The notes beneath the pieces are model-generated. The model was not told where the DNA came from. It worked only from the letters and a program-made list of their open reading frames with translations, and did not search any database. From positions 233,484-297,483 of the forward strand of contig NZ_QMIE01000004.1 of assembly GCF_007625075.1 (NCBI RefSeq): a DNA stretch of 64,000 nt. The letters run 5' to 3'. Source of the DNA: Oceanidesulfovibrio indonesiensis (GTDB lineage: Bacteria; Desulfobacterota; Desulfovibrionia; Desulfovibrionales; Desulfovibrionaceae). Below, piece by piece: positions 1 through 8,306 of the stretch (the first letter of the stretch is position 1; each line of letters begins with the position of its first letter). The position numbers were made by a program, and so were the translations under genes.

Positions 1-1375
1 CGCCGAACAGCTTGTTTTGCAATTCGGACAGAGTCTCCGGAACAATTACCCCTTTCTCCGATTTTTTGGACATGGGACAGAAGATTGGGCTCCAGCCGAG
101 CCGGCGCGCCTGCTCCAGGCGGATGTCGTGGCCGGACACGGGACGGATGCGACCGTTGAGGTCCAGCTCGCCCCAGAACACGGCGGCTGGAGGAAGCGGC
201 CGATCGTAATACGAGGATAGTACCGCTGCGACGAGGGCGAGATCCACGCCCGGGTCCTGCAGACGCAGGCCGCCGGCGGTCTTGGCGTAGATGTCCCACT
301 GGCCCAGGTTCACTGCGAGTCGTTTTTCCAGAACGGCCAGCAGCAGATTCAGACGATTCACATCCACGCCCAGGCCGGTGCGGCGCGGCATGGCCAGGTA
401 GCTTTTTGCAGCCAGGGCCTGGACCTCTACTGCGAAAGGCCGATTGCCGTCCACGGCCATGGCCAGGGCCGACCCGGAAAGTGATGGGTCCCGATCTTCG
501 AGAAACAGGGTGGACGGGTCCGTGACCTCGGCCAGCCCTTTCTCTTCCATGGAAAACACGGCCAGCTCGCGGTCCGAGCCGAAACGGTTTTTGAGCACGC
601 GGAGAATCCGGTGGGTGTTCTGCTTGTCTCCCTCCATGGCGAGCACCGTGTCCACCATGTGCTCCAAAAGCTTGGGGCCGGCTATGTGCCCCTCCTTGGT
701 GACATGACCCACGATGATGAGGGAAAAGCCCCTGACTTTGGCGAGCTCAAGAGCCTCCGCGGCCACGGCGCGCACCTGCCCCACGCTGCCGGGCAGACCG
801 TCCGTGCGTGGGGATGCAATCGTCTGCACGGAGTCGAGGATTACCAGGGAATGCGCACCGGACTCCAGAGACGGCAGCGCGTCCTCCAGCCTGCTGGTCG
901 CCAGGGCCTCGAGCTTGGGCGTGAGCGCTCCCAGACGTTCGGCGCGGCCGCGCAACTGTCCCAGGGATTCCTCGCCCGAGATGTAAAGCACGCCTTTTTC
1001 CGCTGCAGCGAGGGCGCCGGCGAGTTGCAGGAGCAGCGTGGATTTGCCCACACCGGGAGGCCCGCCCAACAGCACGGCGGCGCCCAGCGCGAGGCCGCCG
1101 CCGAGAAGACGGTCGAGTCCGCCCAGGCCTGTGGGTTCGGGTTTGGAAAGCTCGGGAGAGAGGTCGCCCAGGACGACAGGCGTGCTCGACAGACCGGCGC
1201 CGCCTGGTGGCGAGGGCCGGGGGGCCCTGCCGGAACGATCGGAGACGACAGAACGCGAACGGTCGACCGTTTCCGAGAGCGTGTTCCACTCCCGGCAGGT
1301 GGGGCATTGCCCGCGCCACTGCGGTGTCCGCGCGCCGCAGGAGCCGCAAACGTAGACCGTACGCTCTTTTGCCAA
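1..1375 (-). CDS. radA: DNA repair protein RadA (3' end cut by window edge)
   Basis: RadA is a RecA-family ATPase that helps process branched recombination intermediates in the cytoplasm. The protein read from the minus strand begins LAKERTVYVCGSCGA, which matches the usual MAKERTVYVC opening of RadA with a TTG start at 1375. An N-terminal CxxC...CxxC zinc finger follows. The reading frame stays open to base 1, ending in VIVPETLSELQNKLFG, so only the last few residues are missing from the window. The gene lies 24 bp behind the DUF3426 gene and is probably cotranscribed with it. No competing upstream in-frame ATG is seen, so the TTG start is favoured. Confidence 0.9.
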   Translation of the reverse strand, partial: MAKERTVYVCGSCGARTPQWRGQCPTCREWNTLSETVDRSRSVVSDRSGRAPRPSPPGGAGLSSTPVVLGDLSPELSKPEPTGLGGLDRLLGGGLALGAAVLLGGPPGVGKSTLLLQLAGALAAAEKGVLYISGEESLGQLRGRAERLGALTPKLEALATSRLEDALPSLESGAHSLVILDSVQTIASPRTDGLPGSVGQVRAVAAEALELAKVRGFSLIIVGHVTKEGHIAGPKLLEHMVDTVLAMEGDKQNTHRILRVLKNRFGSDRELAVFSMEEKGLAEVTDPSTLFLEDRDPSLSGSALAMAVDGNRPFAVEVQALAAKSYLAMPRRTGLGVDVNRLNLLLAVLEKRLAVNLGQWDIYAKTAGGLRLQDPGVDLALVAAVLSSYYDRPLPPAAVFWGELDLNGRIRPVSGHDIRLEQARRLGWSPIFCPMSKKSEKGVIVPETLSELQNKLFG

Positions 1376-1399
1376 AGCGGTCTCAGCAGCCGGTCCGGT

Positions 1400-2644
1400 T
1401 TACTGGCTCTGCTCCGCCGGCGGGTCCTTGGCTTCGACGATCTTGACGCCGAACTCGGCCACGTTCTGCGGCGGGTTGTCGAAGACCACCGCGAACGGCA
1501 CCTCGCCTCCTGGTGGAACGTCGGTATTGGCGGTCACAATGCCCACCTTGTCCTGCAACTCCTTTTCGATCTCGTCCATGGTGAGCATCTGGAGCTGGAA
1601 CAGGGTGAGGGTGTTGCCTATGAGCTGCGTCTTGGTGACCACGGGCACGCCGTTCTGGTCGAACAGCGAAGCCTCGACCTTGATGAGTTCCTTTGGCGTC
1701 TGGAAGTTGTTGACAACGGTGCCCTGGACGACAAAGAGCTCGCCCACTTTCTCATTTTCCACATAGTTCTGCTGGATGTCCTTGAGGGCGAGGTCGTGGA
1801 TGTCGGCCACCGGCGCGGGCTCTTCGATCTCCTCTGGCTGTTCGGCCTGACCGGACGTATCCGGCGTCTCAGGCGTCTCCACCATGGACCCCACGAACGG
1901 AATGGATCTGAGCAGATCGGGCGCGTAGAGGTAGGCGATGACGCCGCCGGCTCCGAGCAGCAGCAGCGTGAAAAATATGGCAGAGAAGATGCGCTCGTTC
2001 TTCTTTTTTCTTTTTTGCTTCTTCTCGGCTTCCCTGGCTCGTCTCTTTTCCTGGGCGTCGATGTCGAAAAGATCTTCGCCGGGTGCTATGCGCGTCTGGG
2101 GCGCGCCCTCTTCATCGGGTTCGGAAGCAGGCGCTTCCACCTCTCCGGCTTCCTCATCGCCGAATTCCACGGCCAAGTCCTCGGGAACTTCCTTCTTGCC
2201 GAAGATGTCTTCGAAGGAGTCATCTTCCTCATCCTCCTCCACATCCTTTTCAGCAGGGCCAAACGCCTCTTCCGGCGTCTCTTCTTCGTCGAACTCGCCG
2301 AAGTCCACTTCATCGTCGGAGGCGGACGCCTCCATGGACACGGCGGTCTCGTCCAGGTCGTCCAGCCCTTCGAGGCCGAGATCGCCGAAATCGCCGAAGT
2401 CGATCTCTTCATCCTCGTTGTACGAAGAGGAGAAGACTTCCTCGTCCGTCGGTGGAGCTTCCTCCGCGATCGGAGCTTCCGGTTCCGGTTCGGGAGCGGC
2501 GGGTTCGGCCGGAGGCGCAGCATCCTCGGGGCCGACCAATGGAAAGACGTGCTTGCAGACCGAACAGCGGAGCTTCGCGCCTACCTTCACCTTGTCATCG
2601 GGAAGGTTGTACTTGGTGGAGCAACTGGGGCATTGAACGATCAT
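1400..2644 (-). CDS. zinc-ribbon and DUF3426 domain membrane protein
   Basis: This is a 414-residue protein with three parts. Residues 1-36 form an MJ0042-type zinc ribbon with two CxxC pairs (CPSC and CSVC). A long, very acidic low-complexity stretch rich in Glu and Asp runs to about residue 215. One transmembrane helix (about 220-245, ending in YLYAPDLL) leads into a C-terminal domain that resembles DUF3426. The predicted topology is a cytoplasmic zinc ribbon with the C-terminal domain outside. The function of the family is unknown. It sits between hpt and radA on the same strand, a common housekeeping arrangement that gives no specific role. Confidence 0.8.
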   Translation of the reverse strand: MIVQCPSCSTKYNLPDDKVKVGAKLRCSVCKHVFPLVGPEDAAPPAEPAAPEPEPEAPIAEEAPPTDEEVFSSSYNEDEEIDFGDFGDLGLEGLDDLDETAVSMEASASDDEVDFGEFDEEETPEEAFGPAEKDVEEDEEDDSFEDIFGKKEVPEDLAVEFGDEEAGEVEAPASEPDEEGAPQTRIAPGEDLFDIDAQEKRRAREAEKKQKRKKKNERIFSAIFFTLLLLGAGGVIAYLYAPDLLRSIPFVGSMVETPETPDTSGQAEQPEEIEEPAPVADIHDLALKDIQQNYVENEKVGELFVVQGTVVNNFQTPKELIKVEASLFDQNGVPVVTKTQLIGNTLTLFQLQMLTMDEIEKELQDKVGIVTANTDVPPGGEVPFAVVFDNPPQNVAEFGVKIVEAKDPPAEQSQ

Positions 2645-2695
2645 GGCCGGGCCGTCTCCAGGAGGCTCTTGGGGATGCGCTTCAAACCGGCCGAA

Positions 2696-3226
2696 TTACT
2701 CGGAAGGATCGAGCACGTAGAGCGCATCCAGGTTTCTGTACAGTTCCGCGTGGTCCATGCCGTAGCCGACGAGGAAGCCGCCGGGAAACTCGAAGGCGAC
2801 GTATTCCACTGAGACAGGACATACACGCCGTTCTCTTTTGTCGATCAGCACGCAGAGCTCGAGGCTCGCCGGGTGCATGCCGGCAAGATGGTCCAGGAGC
2901 GCGCGCATGGAGTGCCCGGTGTCGATGATGTCGTCCACGACAAGCACGTGCCTGTCAGTGATGTCCTCGCTCAAATCCGCGAGAAATTTTACGTTCCCGG
3001 AACTCTCCGTGCCTCCTCCATAGCTCGCCAGGCGGACGAAATCAATGGTTGGGGATACGGGAAGCGCGCGCATCAGGTCTGCCGCAAAGATGAATCCGCC
3101 CTTGAGCACGCAGATGATGTGGATCGTCTTGCCCTGATAGTGCTCGCCTATCTCGCGGCCAAGCTCCATGACGCGCCGGCGGATCTGTTCCGCGTCGATC
3201 ACGGGCGTGAGTTTCGAATTGGTCAT
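2696..3226 (-). CDS. hpt: hypoxanthine phosphoribosyltransferase
   Basis: The enzyme salvages hypoxanthine or guanine with PRPP to make IMP or GMP in the cytoplasm. The 176-residue length is typical. The PRPP-binding motif VVDDIIDTGHS lies at residues 96-106, the active-site loop segment VLKGGFIFAADL near residue 40, and a purine-binding VEYVAFEFPGGFLVGYGMD segment near the C-terminus. It is in a minus-strand run with the NAGS-like and DUF3426 genes, with a 75-bp gap upstream. The start at 3226 has only a weak ribosome binding site, but the N-terminus matches the family length. Confidence 0.93.
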   Translation of the reverse strand: MTNSKLTPVIDAEQIRRRVMELGREIGEHYQGKTIHIICVLKGGFIFAADLMRALPVSPTIDFVRLASYGGGTESSGNVKFLADLSEDITDRHVLVVDDIIDTGHSMRALLDHLAGMHPASLELCVLIDKRERRVCPVSVEYVAFEFPGGFLVGYGMDHAELYRNLDALYVLDPSE

Positions 3227-3301
3227 TGAAATTTCGCAAACCGCCAGCCTGGAGCGGCCGGCTATTTTTCGGGCTCGGCGCCTGGCCGAACCTCCGAGTC
3301 G

Positions 3302-3784
3302 TTACAGTTCGATGAGCATTGCCGTTTCATCGCAGTTCGGGAATTTGGCGCAATGGATGCAGTCGGACCAGACCTTCTGCGGCAGCTCGTTCTTGTCCAC
3401 TTCCTCGAATCCCAGGCTGTGGAAGAAATCAACCTGGTACGTCAGGGTGAAGACCTTGTAAAAACCGAGAGTCAGGGCCTCGGAAAGGCACGCCTCCACG
3501 AGACGCTTGCCCCACCCGCGGCCACGCATGTCTTCGTCCACCATGAGCGAGCGCACCTCGGCGTAGTCCTTCCAGCAGAGGGAAAGCGCGCAGCACCCCT
3601 TGATCGGACCCTGCCCTTCGCGTGGGGCGATCACGTAATGGTCGCGCATATGGCTGTACAGGTCGGTGAACGCACGCGGCAGCATCAGGCCGTCCTTGGC
3701 GCAGACCATGATGCTCTTGTGGATGGTTTCCACATCCTGCACGCGGGCCTTGCGGATGTAGAAATCCTTGGTGTCCAGGCTCAC
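3302..3784 (-). CDS. argA: GNAT acetyltransferase, short N-acetylglutamate synthase type
   Basis: This 160-residue GNAT protein probably acetylates glutamate with acetyl-CoA, the first step of arginine synthesis. The acetyl-CoA loop is visible as VDEDMRGRGWGKRLVEACLS. The surrounding pattern (IKGCCALSLCWKDYAEVRSL, then VFTLTYQVDFFHSLGFEEV) resembles the short ArgA enzymes known from mycobacteria and many deltaproteobacteria, which lack the kinase-like N-terminal domain of E. coli ArgA. A C-terminal CIHCAKFPNC segment could bind a metal. The start overlaps the stop of the tlpA-like gene by 4 bp (ATGA), so the two are translationally coupled. The exact substrate is inferred from family resemblance. 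Confidence 0.72.
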   Translation of the reverse strand: MSLDTKDFYIRKARVQDVETIHKSIMVCAKDGLMLPRAFTDLYSHMRDHYVIAPREGQGPIKGCCALSLCWKDYAEVRSLMVDEDMRGRGWGKRLVEACLSEALTLGFYKVFTLTYQVDFFHSLGFEEVDKNELPQKVWSDCIHCAKFPNCDETAMLIEL

Positions 3785-4290
3785 TGCGGGAGATTCTCCT
3801 CGACTATTTCGCGCACGTGCCCGGGCCGGTACCCCACCTGGGTGTCAATGAGCTTGCCCTGCGGGGAGTAGACAAGAACCATGGGCACGCCCTCGATGTT
3901 GAACAGGCGGGAGACCGAGGTTTCCCCCATGTAAACGGGATAGTTGAACCCCATATCCCGGGAGAATCGACGCAGGGCCGGCTCGGTATCGTCCACTGCA
4001 ATGCCTACAACCGTGACGGCGTCGCCGGAGAAATCCTCGCGGATCTCGATGAGCTCAGGAATCTCCAGGCGGCATGGCCCGCACCAGGAGGCGAAGAAAT
4101 TGATGACCATGACTTTGCCTTTGGAGTCATTTATCAACTCCAGCACGTCAAGGTCGTTCATTTTTTCCAGAGACGTGCGCGCCGAACCGGGGGAAGACGC
4201 GAACAGAACGAGGGCGGCAAGAACCGCAACGCCCAGCACATGCCGAAGCAGCGCCGGGCGCACGATAGCATTGGTACGGAATACGGTCAT
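3781..4290 (-). CDS. TlpA-like periplasmic thiol-disulfide oxidoreductase
   Basis: This 169-residue protein has an N-terminal signal or anchor helix (about residues 15-35, LGVAVLAALVLFASSPGSA) followed by a thioredoxin fold. The redox motif is WCGPC in the segment NFFASWCGPCRLEIPEL, and the cis-proline loop is GVPMVLVY. Such proteins reduce or maintain thiols in the periplasm, often during cytochrome c maturation, though no cyt c gene lies nearby. The ATG at 4290 gives a good signal peptide, so the longer in-frame extension upstream was not used. Its stop overlaps the next gene start (ATGA). Confidence 0.82.
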   Translation of the reverse strand: MTVFRTNAIVRPALLRHVLGVAVLAALVLFASSPGSARTSLEKMNDLDVLELINDSKGKVMVINFFASWCGPCRLEIPELIEIREDFSGDAVTVVGIAVDDTEPALRRFSRDMGFNYPVYMGETSVSRLFNIEGVPMVLVYSPQGKLIDTQVGYRPGHVREIVEENLPQ

Positions 4291-4383
4291 GATGGAGTAC
4301 AGCTCCGTTGCGTTGACGTTCCAGGCAGGATGCCTACAGCGGCATTTCCTACCTAGTGCCGAATACCGTGGAAGGCAAGGACC

Positions 4384-4510
4384 TATTACTGGGAGCAAGA
4401 AGTTTTGAACTTCTCGCTCCCGCGGCGTTCGCCGCGTGGCCCCGCCTAAAGCGTGGCCGTCCTCATAACTTGGGCGCGAAAATGCAAGAATTTTCGCGCC
4501 CAAGTAATAT
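4384..4510 (+). repeat. multi-hairpin dispersed repeat, copy 1
   Basis: This is a 127-bp element found three times in the window (also 17392-17512 and, inverted, 32951-33079). It starts TATTACTGGGAGC and ends in the reverse complement of ATATTACTTGGGCGC, so the ends form terminal inverted repeats. Inside are three hairpins: a 14-bp arm starting GGGAGCAAGAAGTT, a central CGCGGC/GCCGCG hairpin with GTTC loop, and a right arm GGGCGCGAAAAT paired with ATTTTCGCGCCC. The right end abuts the stop codon of metH, so it may act as a 3' structure or terminator for that gene. Confidence 0.85.
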
Positions 4511-6942
4511 CAAGCCTTCCGGCGCGCTCCGAGCAGTTTTTGCGCCTCGCGCACCGCGCCCACGGCGTCGTCGGCGTAGCCGTCCGCTCCAATGGAGTCC
4601 GCGAATTCGCGCGTCACCACGGCGCCGCCCAGCATGACCTTGGCAGAAAGTCCCTGTTCTTTCACAAGATCCACGGTATCCTGCATGCGCACCATGGTGG
4701 TGGTCATCAGCGCGGACAGGCCGATGATGGATGCGTTGCGCTTCCTGGCCTCCTCAACGATGGTCGCAGCCGGCACGTCCTTGCCCAGGTCGATCACGTC
4801 GAAGCCGTGGTTGGAGAGCATGAGGCAGACGATGTTCTTGCCGATGTCGTGGATGTCGCCTTCCACCGTGGCCATGACGAACACGGGCTTCACCTCGGCC
4901 TCGGCGTCTTCCTCCAGAAGCGGTTTGACCACGCCGAAGCCGGCCTGCATGGCCTCGGCAGCCAGCAGCAGCTGCGGCAGGAAGTACTCCTTGCGCTCGT
5001 AGAGGTCGCCCACTGCCGTGATGGCCGGAATGAGCTTGCCGTTGACGATCTCGAAAGGTCTCTCACCGTTTTCCAGCGCTTGCTTTACAAGCTTGACCAC
5101 GGCTTCCTTCTCGCCCTGGATCACGGCCATTTCCAACTCACCGTCCGGCAGTCCTTCCATGGCCGGTTTTTTCCTGGCCGCAGCAGGCGCTTGGGCCGCG
5201 CCGGGTTTCCAGTCCGAGTAGTTCGCTATGAAGTTGGCGGCCTTGCGGTCGCGTCCCAGCAGGACCTCGCCCGAGGCGATGGTCTCGGAGAAGCCGGGCG
5301 CACCAGGATGTGCAATTGCCGAGGACAGGCCGGCGCTCATGGCCATGGCCAGGAACGTGGTGTTCACCAGTTCGCGGGCCGGCAGGCCGAACGAGGTGTT
5401 GGAGAGCCCCAGCGTGGTGGGCAGGCCCAGCGTCTGCGTGATGTAACGGATGGTGTCCAGACACTCGCGCGCGGCCTCGGGCTTGGAGGAAACGGCGAGG
5501 GCCAGGGCGTCCACCATGATCAGCCGGCGGGGAATGCCGAGTTCTTCGGCCTGCGCCAGGAGCTTTTCCACGATGGCGATGCGATCCGCCGCGGCCACTG
5601 GCAGTTTCTTGCCCTGCAACGGCAGCAGGATGAACGGCGCGCCGTAGCGCTTGCACAGCGGCCCCAGGGTCTCCATGCGGCCCTCTTCGCCGGATATGGA
5701 ATTGATGAGCGCGGAACCGGGGTACACGGCCAGCCCGGCCTCCAGCGCCTCGGGACTCGATGAATCAAGACACAGCGGCGCGGTATGGCGCTCCACCAGA
5801 CGCAACACGAGATCTGGCAGAAGCGTGGACTCGTCAACCATGGGCGCTCCCACGTTCACGTCCAGAACAGGGGCGCCGGCTTCCAGCTGCTCCTTGGCGT
5901 AAATCATGGCCTGGGAGAACTCGCCCCGTTGCAGCTCCTCCGTGAGCACCTTCTTGCCCGTGGGGTTGATGCGCTCTCCGATGAGCGCGAATGGACCGCC
6001 GGCCGAGATCGGCACGGAAGCGGCGCGGGAGGTGAGCACGACACCGGACCAGTCGGACTCCGGCAGCGTGGGCGTCATATTCTCCACGGCCTTGACCACG
6101 GCGGCGATATGGTCCGGGGAGGTGCCGCAGCATCCGCCCAGGAACTTCGCGCCCGCCTTGGGCAGTTTTGCCATCTGCTCGGCGTATTCTGCCGGCCCCA
6201 TTTTGAAAACGGTCTCGCCGTCTTCCAGCACGGGCAGTCCGGCATTGGGACGCAGCACCAACGGGATGGACAGCCGCGGAGCCATAGCTTCGGCCAGCTC
6301 GGCCAGCTGGGCCGGTCCGGCGCTGCAGTTGACCATCACCAGATCGGCGCCGAGGTTCTGCGCGGTGTCGATGAACGTGAGCGGCGACGTGCCGGTAAGG
6401 CTCACACCCTGCTCGAACGTCATGGAAAGGCACAGCGGCAGGTCGCACACGTTGCGCGTGGCCACGGAAACGGCTCGTACCTCGGCGAGATCGAAATGGG
6501 TCTCGGCCACGATGATGTCGGCCCCGCCTTCGGCAAGGCCTCGGACCTGCTCCTCATACGCGGCCACGAGATCAGAAAAGTCCAGTGGTCCCAAAGGCTT
6601 GACAAATTTCCCTGTGGGACCCACGCTGCCCATCACCATGACGGGCCGGCCGGCCTTGTCCGCAACCTCGCGGGCAACCCGGACCTGGCCGCGGTTCACA
6701 GCGACGACGTCGGCATCCGCCGGCAGCTTGAAACGCGTGCCGCCGAAGGTGTTCGTGGTCAGGCCGCAGGCGCCTGCGTCCACATAGGCTTGATGAATCG
6801 ATGCGGTGATGTCTGGACGCTCTTGTCCGAAAAGCTCGGGGGAAACTCCCGAGGGCAGGCCCCGGGCTTGAAACATGGTGCCCATGGCACCATCCAATAC
6901 GACAACGCCTTGCGAATCTCGAAAGGTCGTAAAAAGAGACAC
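4510..6942 (-). CDS. metH: cobalamin-dependent methionine synthase lacking the activation domain
   Basis: The enzyme moves a methyl group from methyltetrahydrofolate via cobalamin to homocysteine, giving methionine. At 810 residues it contains the homocysteine domain (1-290, zinc ligands near C206, C271 and C272 in FLGGCCGTSP), the pterin domain starting about 318 (FALIGERINPTGKK), the helical cap and the B12 domain with the DxHxxG motif (EGDIHDIGK, histidine near residue 698). It ends soon after the B12 domain, so the roughly 330-residue SAM-dependent reactivation domain of E. coli MetH is absent, as in Thermotoga. The GTG start at 6942 has GGAG 6 bp upstream. It is divergent from rpoH. Confidence 0.94.
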   Translation of the reverse strand: MSLFTTFRDSQGVVVLDGAMGTMFQARGLPSGVSPELFGQERPDITASIHQAYVDAGACGLTTNTFGGTRFKLPADADVVAVNRGQVRVAREVADKAGRPVMVMGSVGPTGKFVKPLGPLDFSDLVAAYEEQVRGLAEGGADIIVAETHFDLAEVRAVSVATRNVCDLPLCLSMTFEQGVSLTGTSPLTFIDTAQNLGADLVMVNCSAGPAQLAELAEAMAPRLSIPLVLRPNAGLPVLEDGETVFKMGPAEYAEQMAKLPKAGAKFLGGCCGTSPDHIAAVVKAVENMTPTLPESDWSGVVLTSRAASVPISAGGPFALIGERINPTGKKVLTEELQRGEFSQAMIYAKEQLEAGAPVLDVNVGAPMVDESTLLPDLVLRLVERHTAPLCLDSSSPEALEAGLAVYPGSALINSISGEEGRMETLGPLCKRYGAPFILLPLQGKKLPVAAADRIAIVEKLLAQAEELGIPRRLIMVDALALAVSSKPEAARECLDTIRYITQTLGLPTTLGLSNTSFGLPARELVNTTFLAMAMSAGLSSAIAHPGAPGFSETIASGEVLLGRDRKAANFIANYSDWKPGAAQAPAAARKKPAMEGLPDGELEMAVIQGEKEAVVKLVKQALENGERPFEIVNGKLIPAITAVGDLYERKEYFLPQLLLAAEAMQAGFGVVKPLLEEDAEAEVKPVFVMATVEGDIHDIGKNIVCLMLSNHGFDVIDLGKDVPAATIVEEARKRNASIIGLSALMTTTMVRMQDTVDLVKEQGLSAKVMLGGAVVTREFADSIGADGYADDAVGAVREAQKLLGARRKA

Positions 6943-7048
6943 GAATTCTCCAGAGTTTGAGGATTCAGGAAGCGTAAGGCCGTCTCGCGACCTTCGGCGG
7001 AGCACCGACTCCGCGGGGACATACCGGGGAAGGATTGATCTGAAAAAA

Positions 7049-7060
7049 AGTACATGTACT
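7049..7060. promoter_or_regulatory. 12-bp perfect palindrome between metH and rpoH
   Basis: The sequence AGTACATGTACT is a perfect palindrome in the divergent metH-rpoH intergenic region. It lies 20 bp upstream of the likely rpoH promoter and about 105 bp upstream of the metH start. It is shaped like an operator for a dimeric regulator, but no regulator can be named from the sequence. Confidence 0.4.
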
Positions 7061-7068
7061 GAAAATCG

Positions 7069-7104
7069 TTGAAAAGGACAAACAAAAATTATACCCTTTA
7101 TAAT
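7069..7104 (+). promoter_or_regulatory. putative rpoH promoter
   Basis: An AT-rich stretch contains a perfect -10 box TATAAT at 7099-7104 and a TTGAAA at 7069-7074. Their spacing (24 bp) is too wide to pair with each other. TTGAAA sits 15 bp from an alternative -10 TATACC at 7090-7095, so the exact pairing is uncertain. A start near 7111 would favour the downstream rpoH start codon. Confidence 0.4.
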
Positions 7105-7177
7105 AGTGAGTATGATTCCAAAAAATGGTAAGGACTTAGATACGCTTCACATGAAGCGCAGATACAGACAGGACGCC

Positions 7178-8254
7178 ATGACCGCCAAGACCAGGAAAAC
7201 TGATACGAAGTCCTCCGAGATGGAGACGCCCGATCAGGCCGCCGAGCTTGATAAGGACGAACCCGAAGTGGACGACACCGACATAGACGACACCGCACCC
7301 GAAGCCGAGCTGGAAGGCGAAGAGATTGACGGCGCCGAGGAAAACCCCATCGCCGACCTGCCCTCCCTGGCGGATCTCAAGGACACGCGGCCCGTCACCC
7401 AGGACGCCTTACGGCTCTATCTGCGGGAGATCAGCAAGTTCCCCATGCTCGAACCCGAGGAGGAGTTCGAGCTCGCCCGGCGCGTGCGCGATTCCAACGA
7501 CACCCAGGCCGCGTTCCGGCTCGTTTCCTCGCATCTGCGTCTCGTGGTCAAGATCGCCATGGACTTCCAGAGGCGCTGGATGCAAAATGTGCTGGACCTC
7601 GTCCAGGAAGGCAACGTGGGCCTCATGCGCGCGGTGCAGAAGTTCGACCCCGAAAAGGGCATCAAGTTCTCGTACTACGCCGCGTTCTGGATCAAGGCCT
7701 ACATCCTCAAGTTCATCATGGACAACTGGAGGATGGTCAAGATAGGGACCACCCAGGCCCAGCGAAAGCTCTTCTACAACTTGAGCAAGGAGCGCCGCCG
7801 GTTACAGACCCTTGGGTACGACCCGGACACCGCCACCCTCTCCAAGAACCTCAACGTGACGGAAGAGCAGGTGCAGGAGATGGAGCAGCGACTCGGCTCC
7901 AACGACATGTCCCTGGACGTGACTCTGGGCGAGGACTCCACGACCACGCGACTCGACATACTGCCGGCCATCGGACCCAGCATCGAGGACCGGCTCGCCA
8001 CGGCCGAGATATCGAGCGCCCTGCAGGAGCAGTTGCAATCCATCCTGCCCAAGCTCAACGAGAAGGAGCGCGACATCCTGGAGAAACGGCTGCTGGCCGA
8101 CCCGCCCGTCACACTGCGCGAGATCGGCGAGAAATACGGCATCACCCGCGAACGCGTTCGGCAGCTGGAATCCCGTCTGCTGGAGAAACTGCGCGACCAC
8201 TTGACTCAGGAAATCGATGACTTCTCCCCGGACTGGATCATACGCAACGACTAA
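7178..8254 (+). CDS. rpoH: RNA polymerase sigma factor RpoH (sigma-32)
   Basis: This alternative sigma factor directs RNA polymerase to heat-shock type promoters. After an acidic N-terminal tail, the protein has region 1.2 (LRLYLREISKFPMLEPEEE), region 2 with the core-binding and -10 recognition segment (DLVQEGNVGLMRAVQKFDP, then KFSYYAAFWIKAYI), the RpoH-box type region around QRKLFYNLSKERRRL, and the region 4 helix-turn-helix (LREIGEKYGITRERVRQLE). About 358 residues from the ATG at 7178. Alternative starts at 7106 (GTG, overlapping the promoter) and 7151 cannot be excluded. A TPR lipoprotein gene follows on the same strand. Confidence 0.88.
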   Translation: MTAKTRKTDTKSSEMETPDQAAELDKDEPEVDDTDIDDTAPEAELEGEEIDGAEENPIADLPSLADLKDTRPVTQDALRLYLREISKFPMLEPEEEFELARRVRDSNDTQAAFRLVSSHLRLVVKIAMDFQRRWMQNVLDLVQEGNVGLMRAVQKFDPEKGIKFSYYAAFWIKAYILKFIMDNWRMVKIGTTQAQRKLFYNLSKERRRLQTLGYDPDTATLSKNLNVTEEQVQEMEQRLGSNDMSLDVTLGEDSTTTRLDILPAIGPSIEDRLATAEISSALQEQLQSILPKLNEKERDILEKRLLADPPVTLREIGEKYGITRERVRQLESRLLEKLRDHLTQEIDDFSPDWIIRND

Positions 8255-8306
8255 CTGCCGACACGGAAGGGATTCCTTTGCCGCGCCCGGCTCAGATAGA
8301 CTGCCC

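Noticed and set aside
611..2812. long plus-strand reading frame of 733 residues
   Set aside because: It is antisense to radA, the DUF3426 gene and hpt, all of which have clear family motifs on the minus strand. The translation is low-complexity and has no domain.
7005..7045. riboswitch in front of metH
   Set aside because: The leader is GC-rich with short hairpins but lacks the conserved cores of SAM, SAH or cobalamin riboswitches that I can recognise, and it is too short for a cobalamin type.
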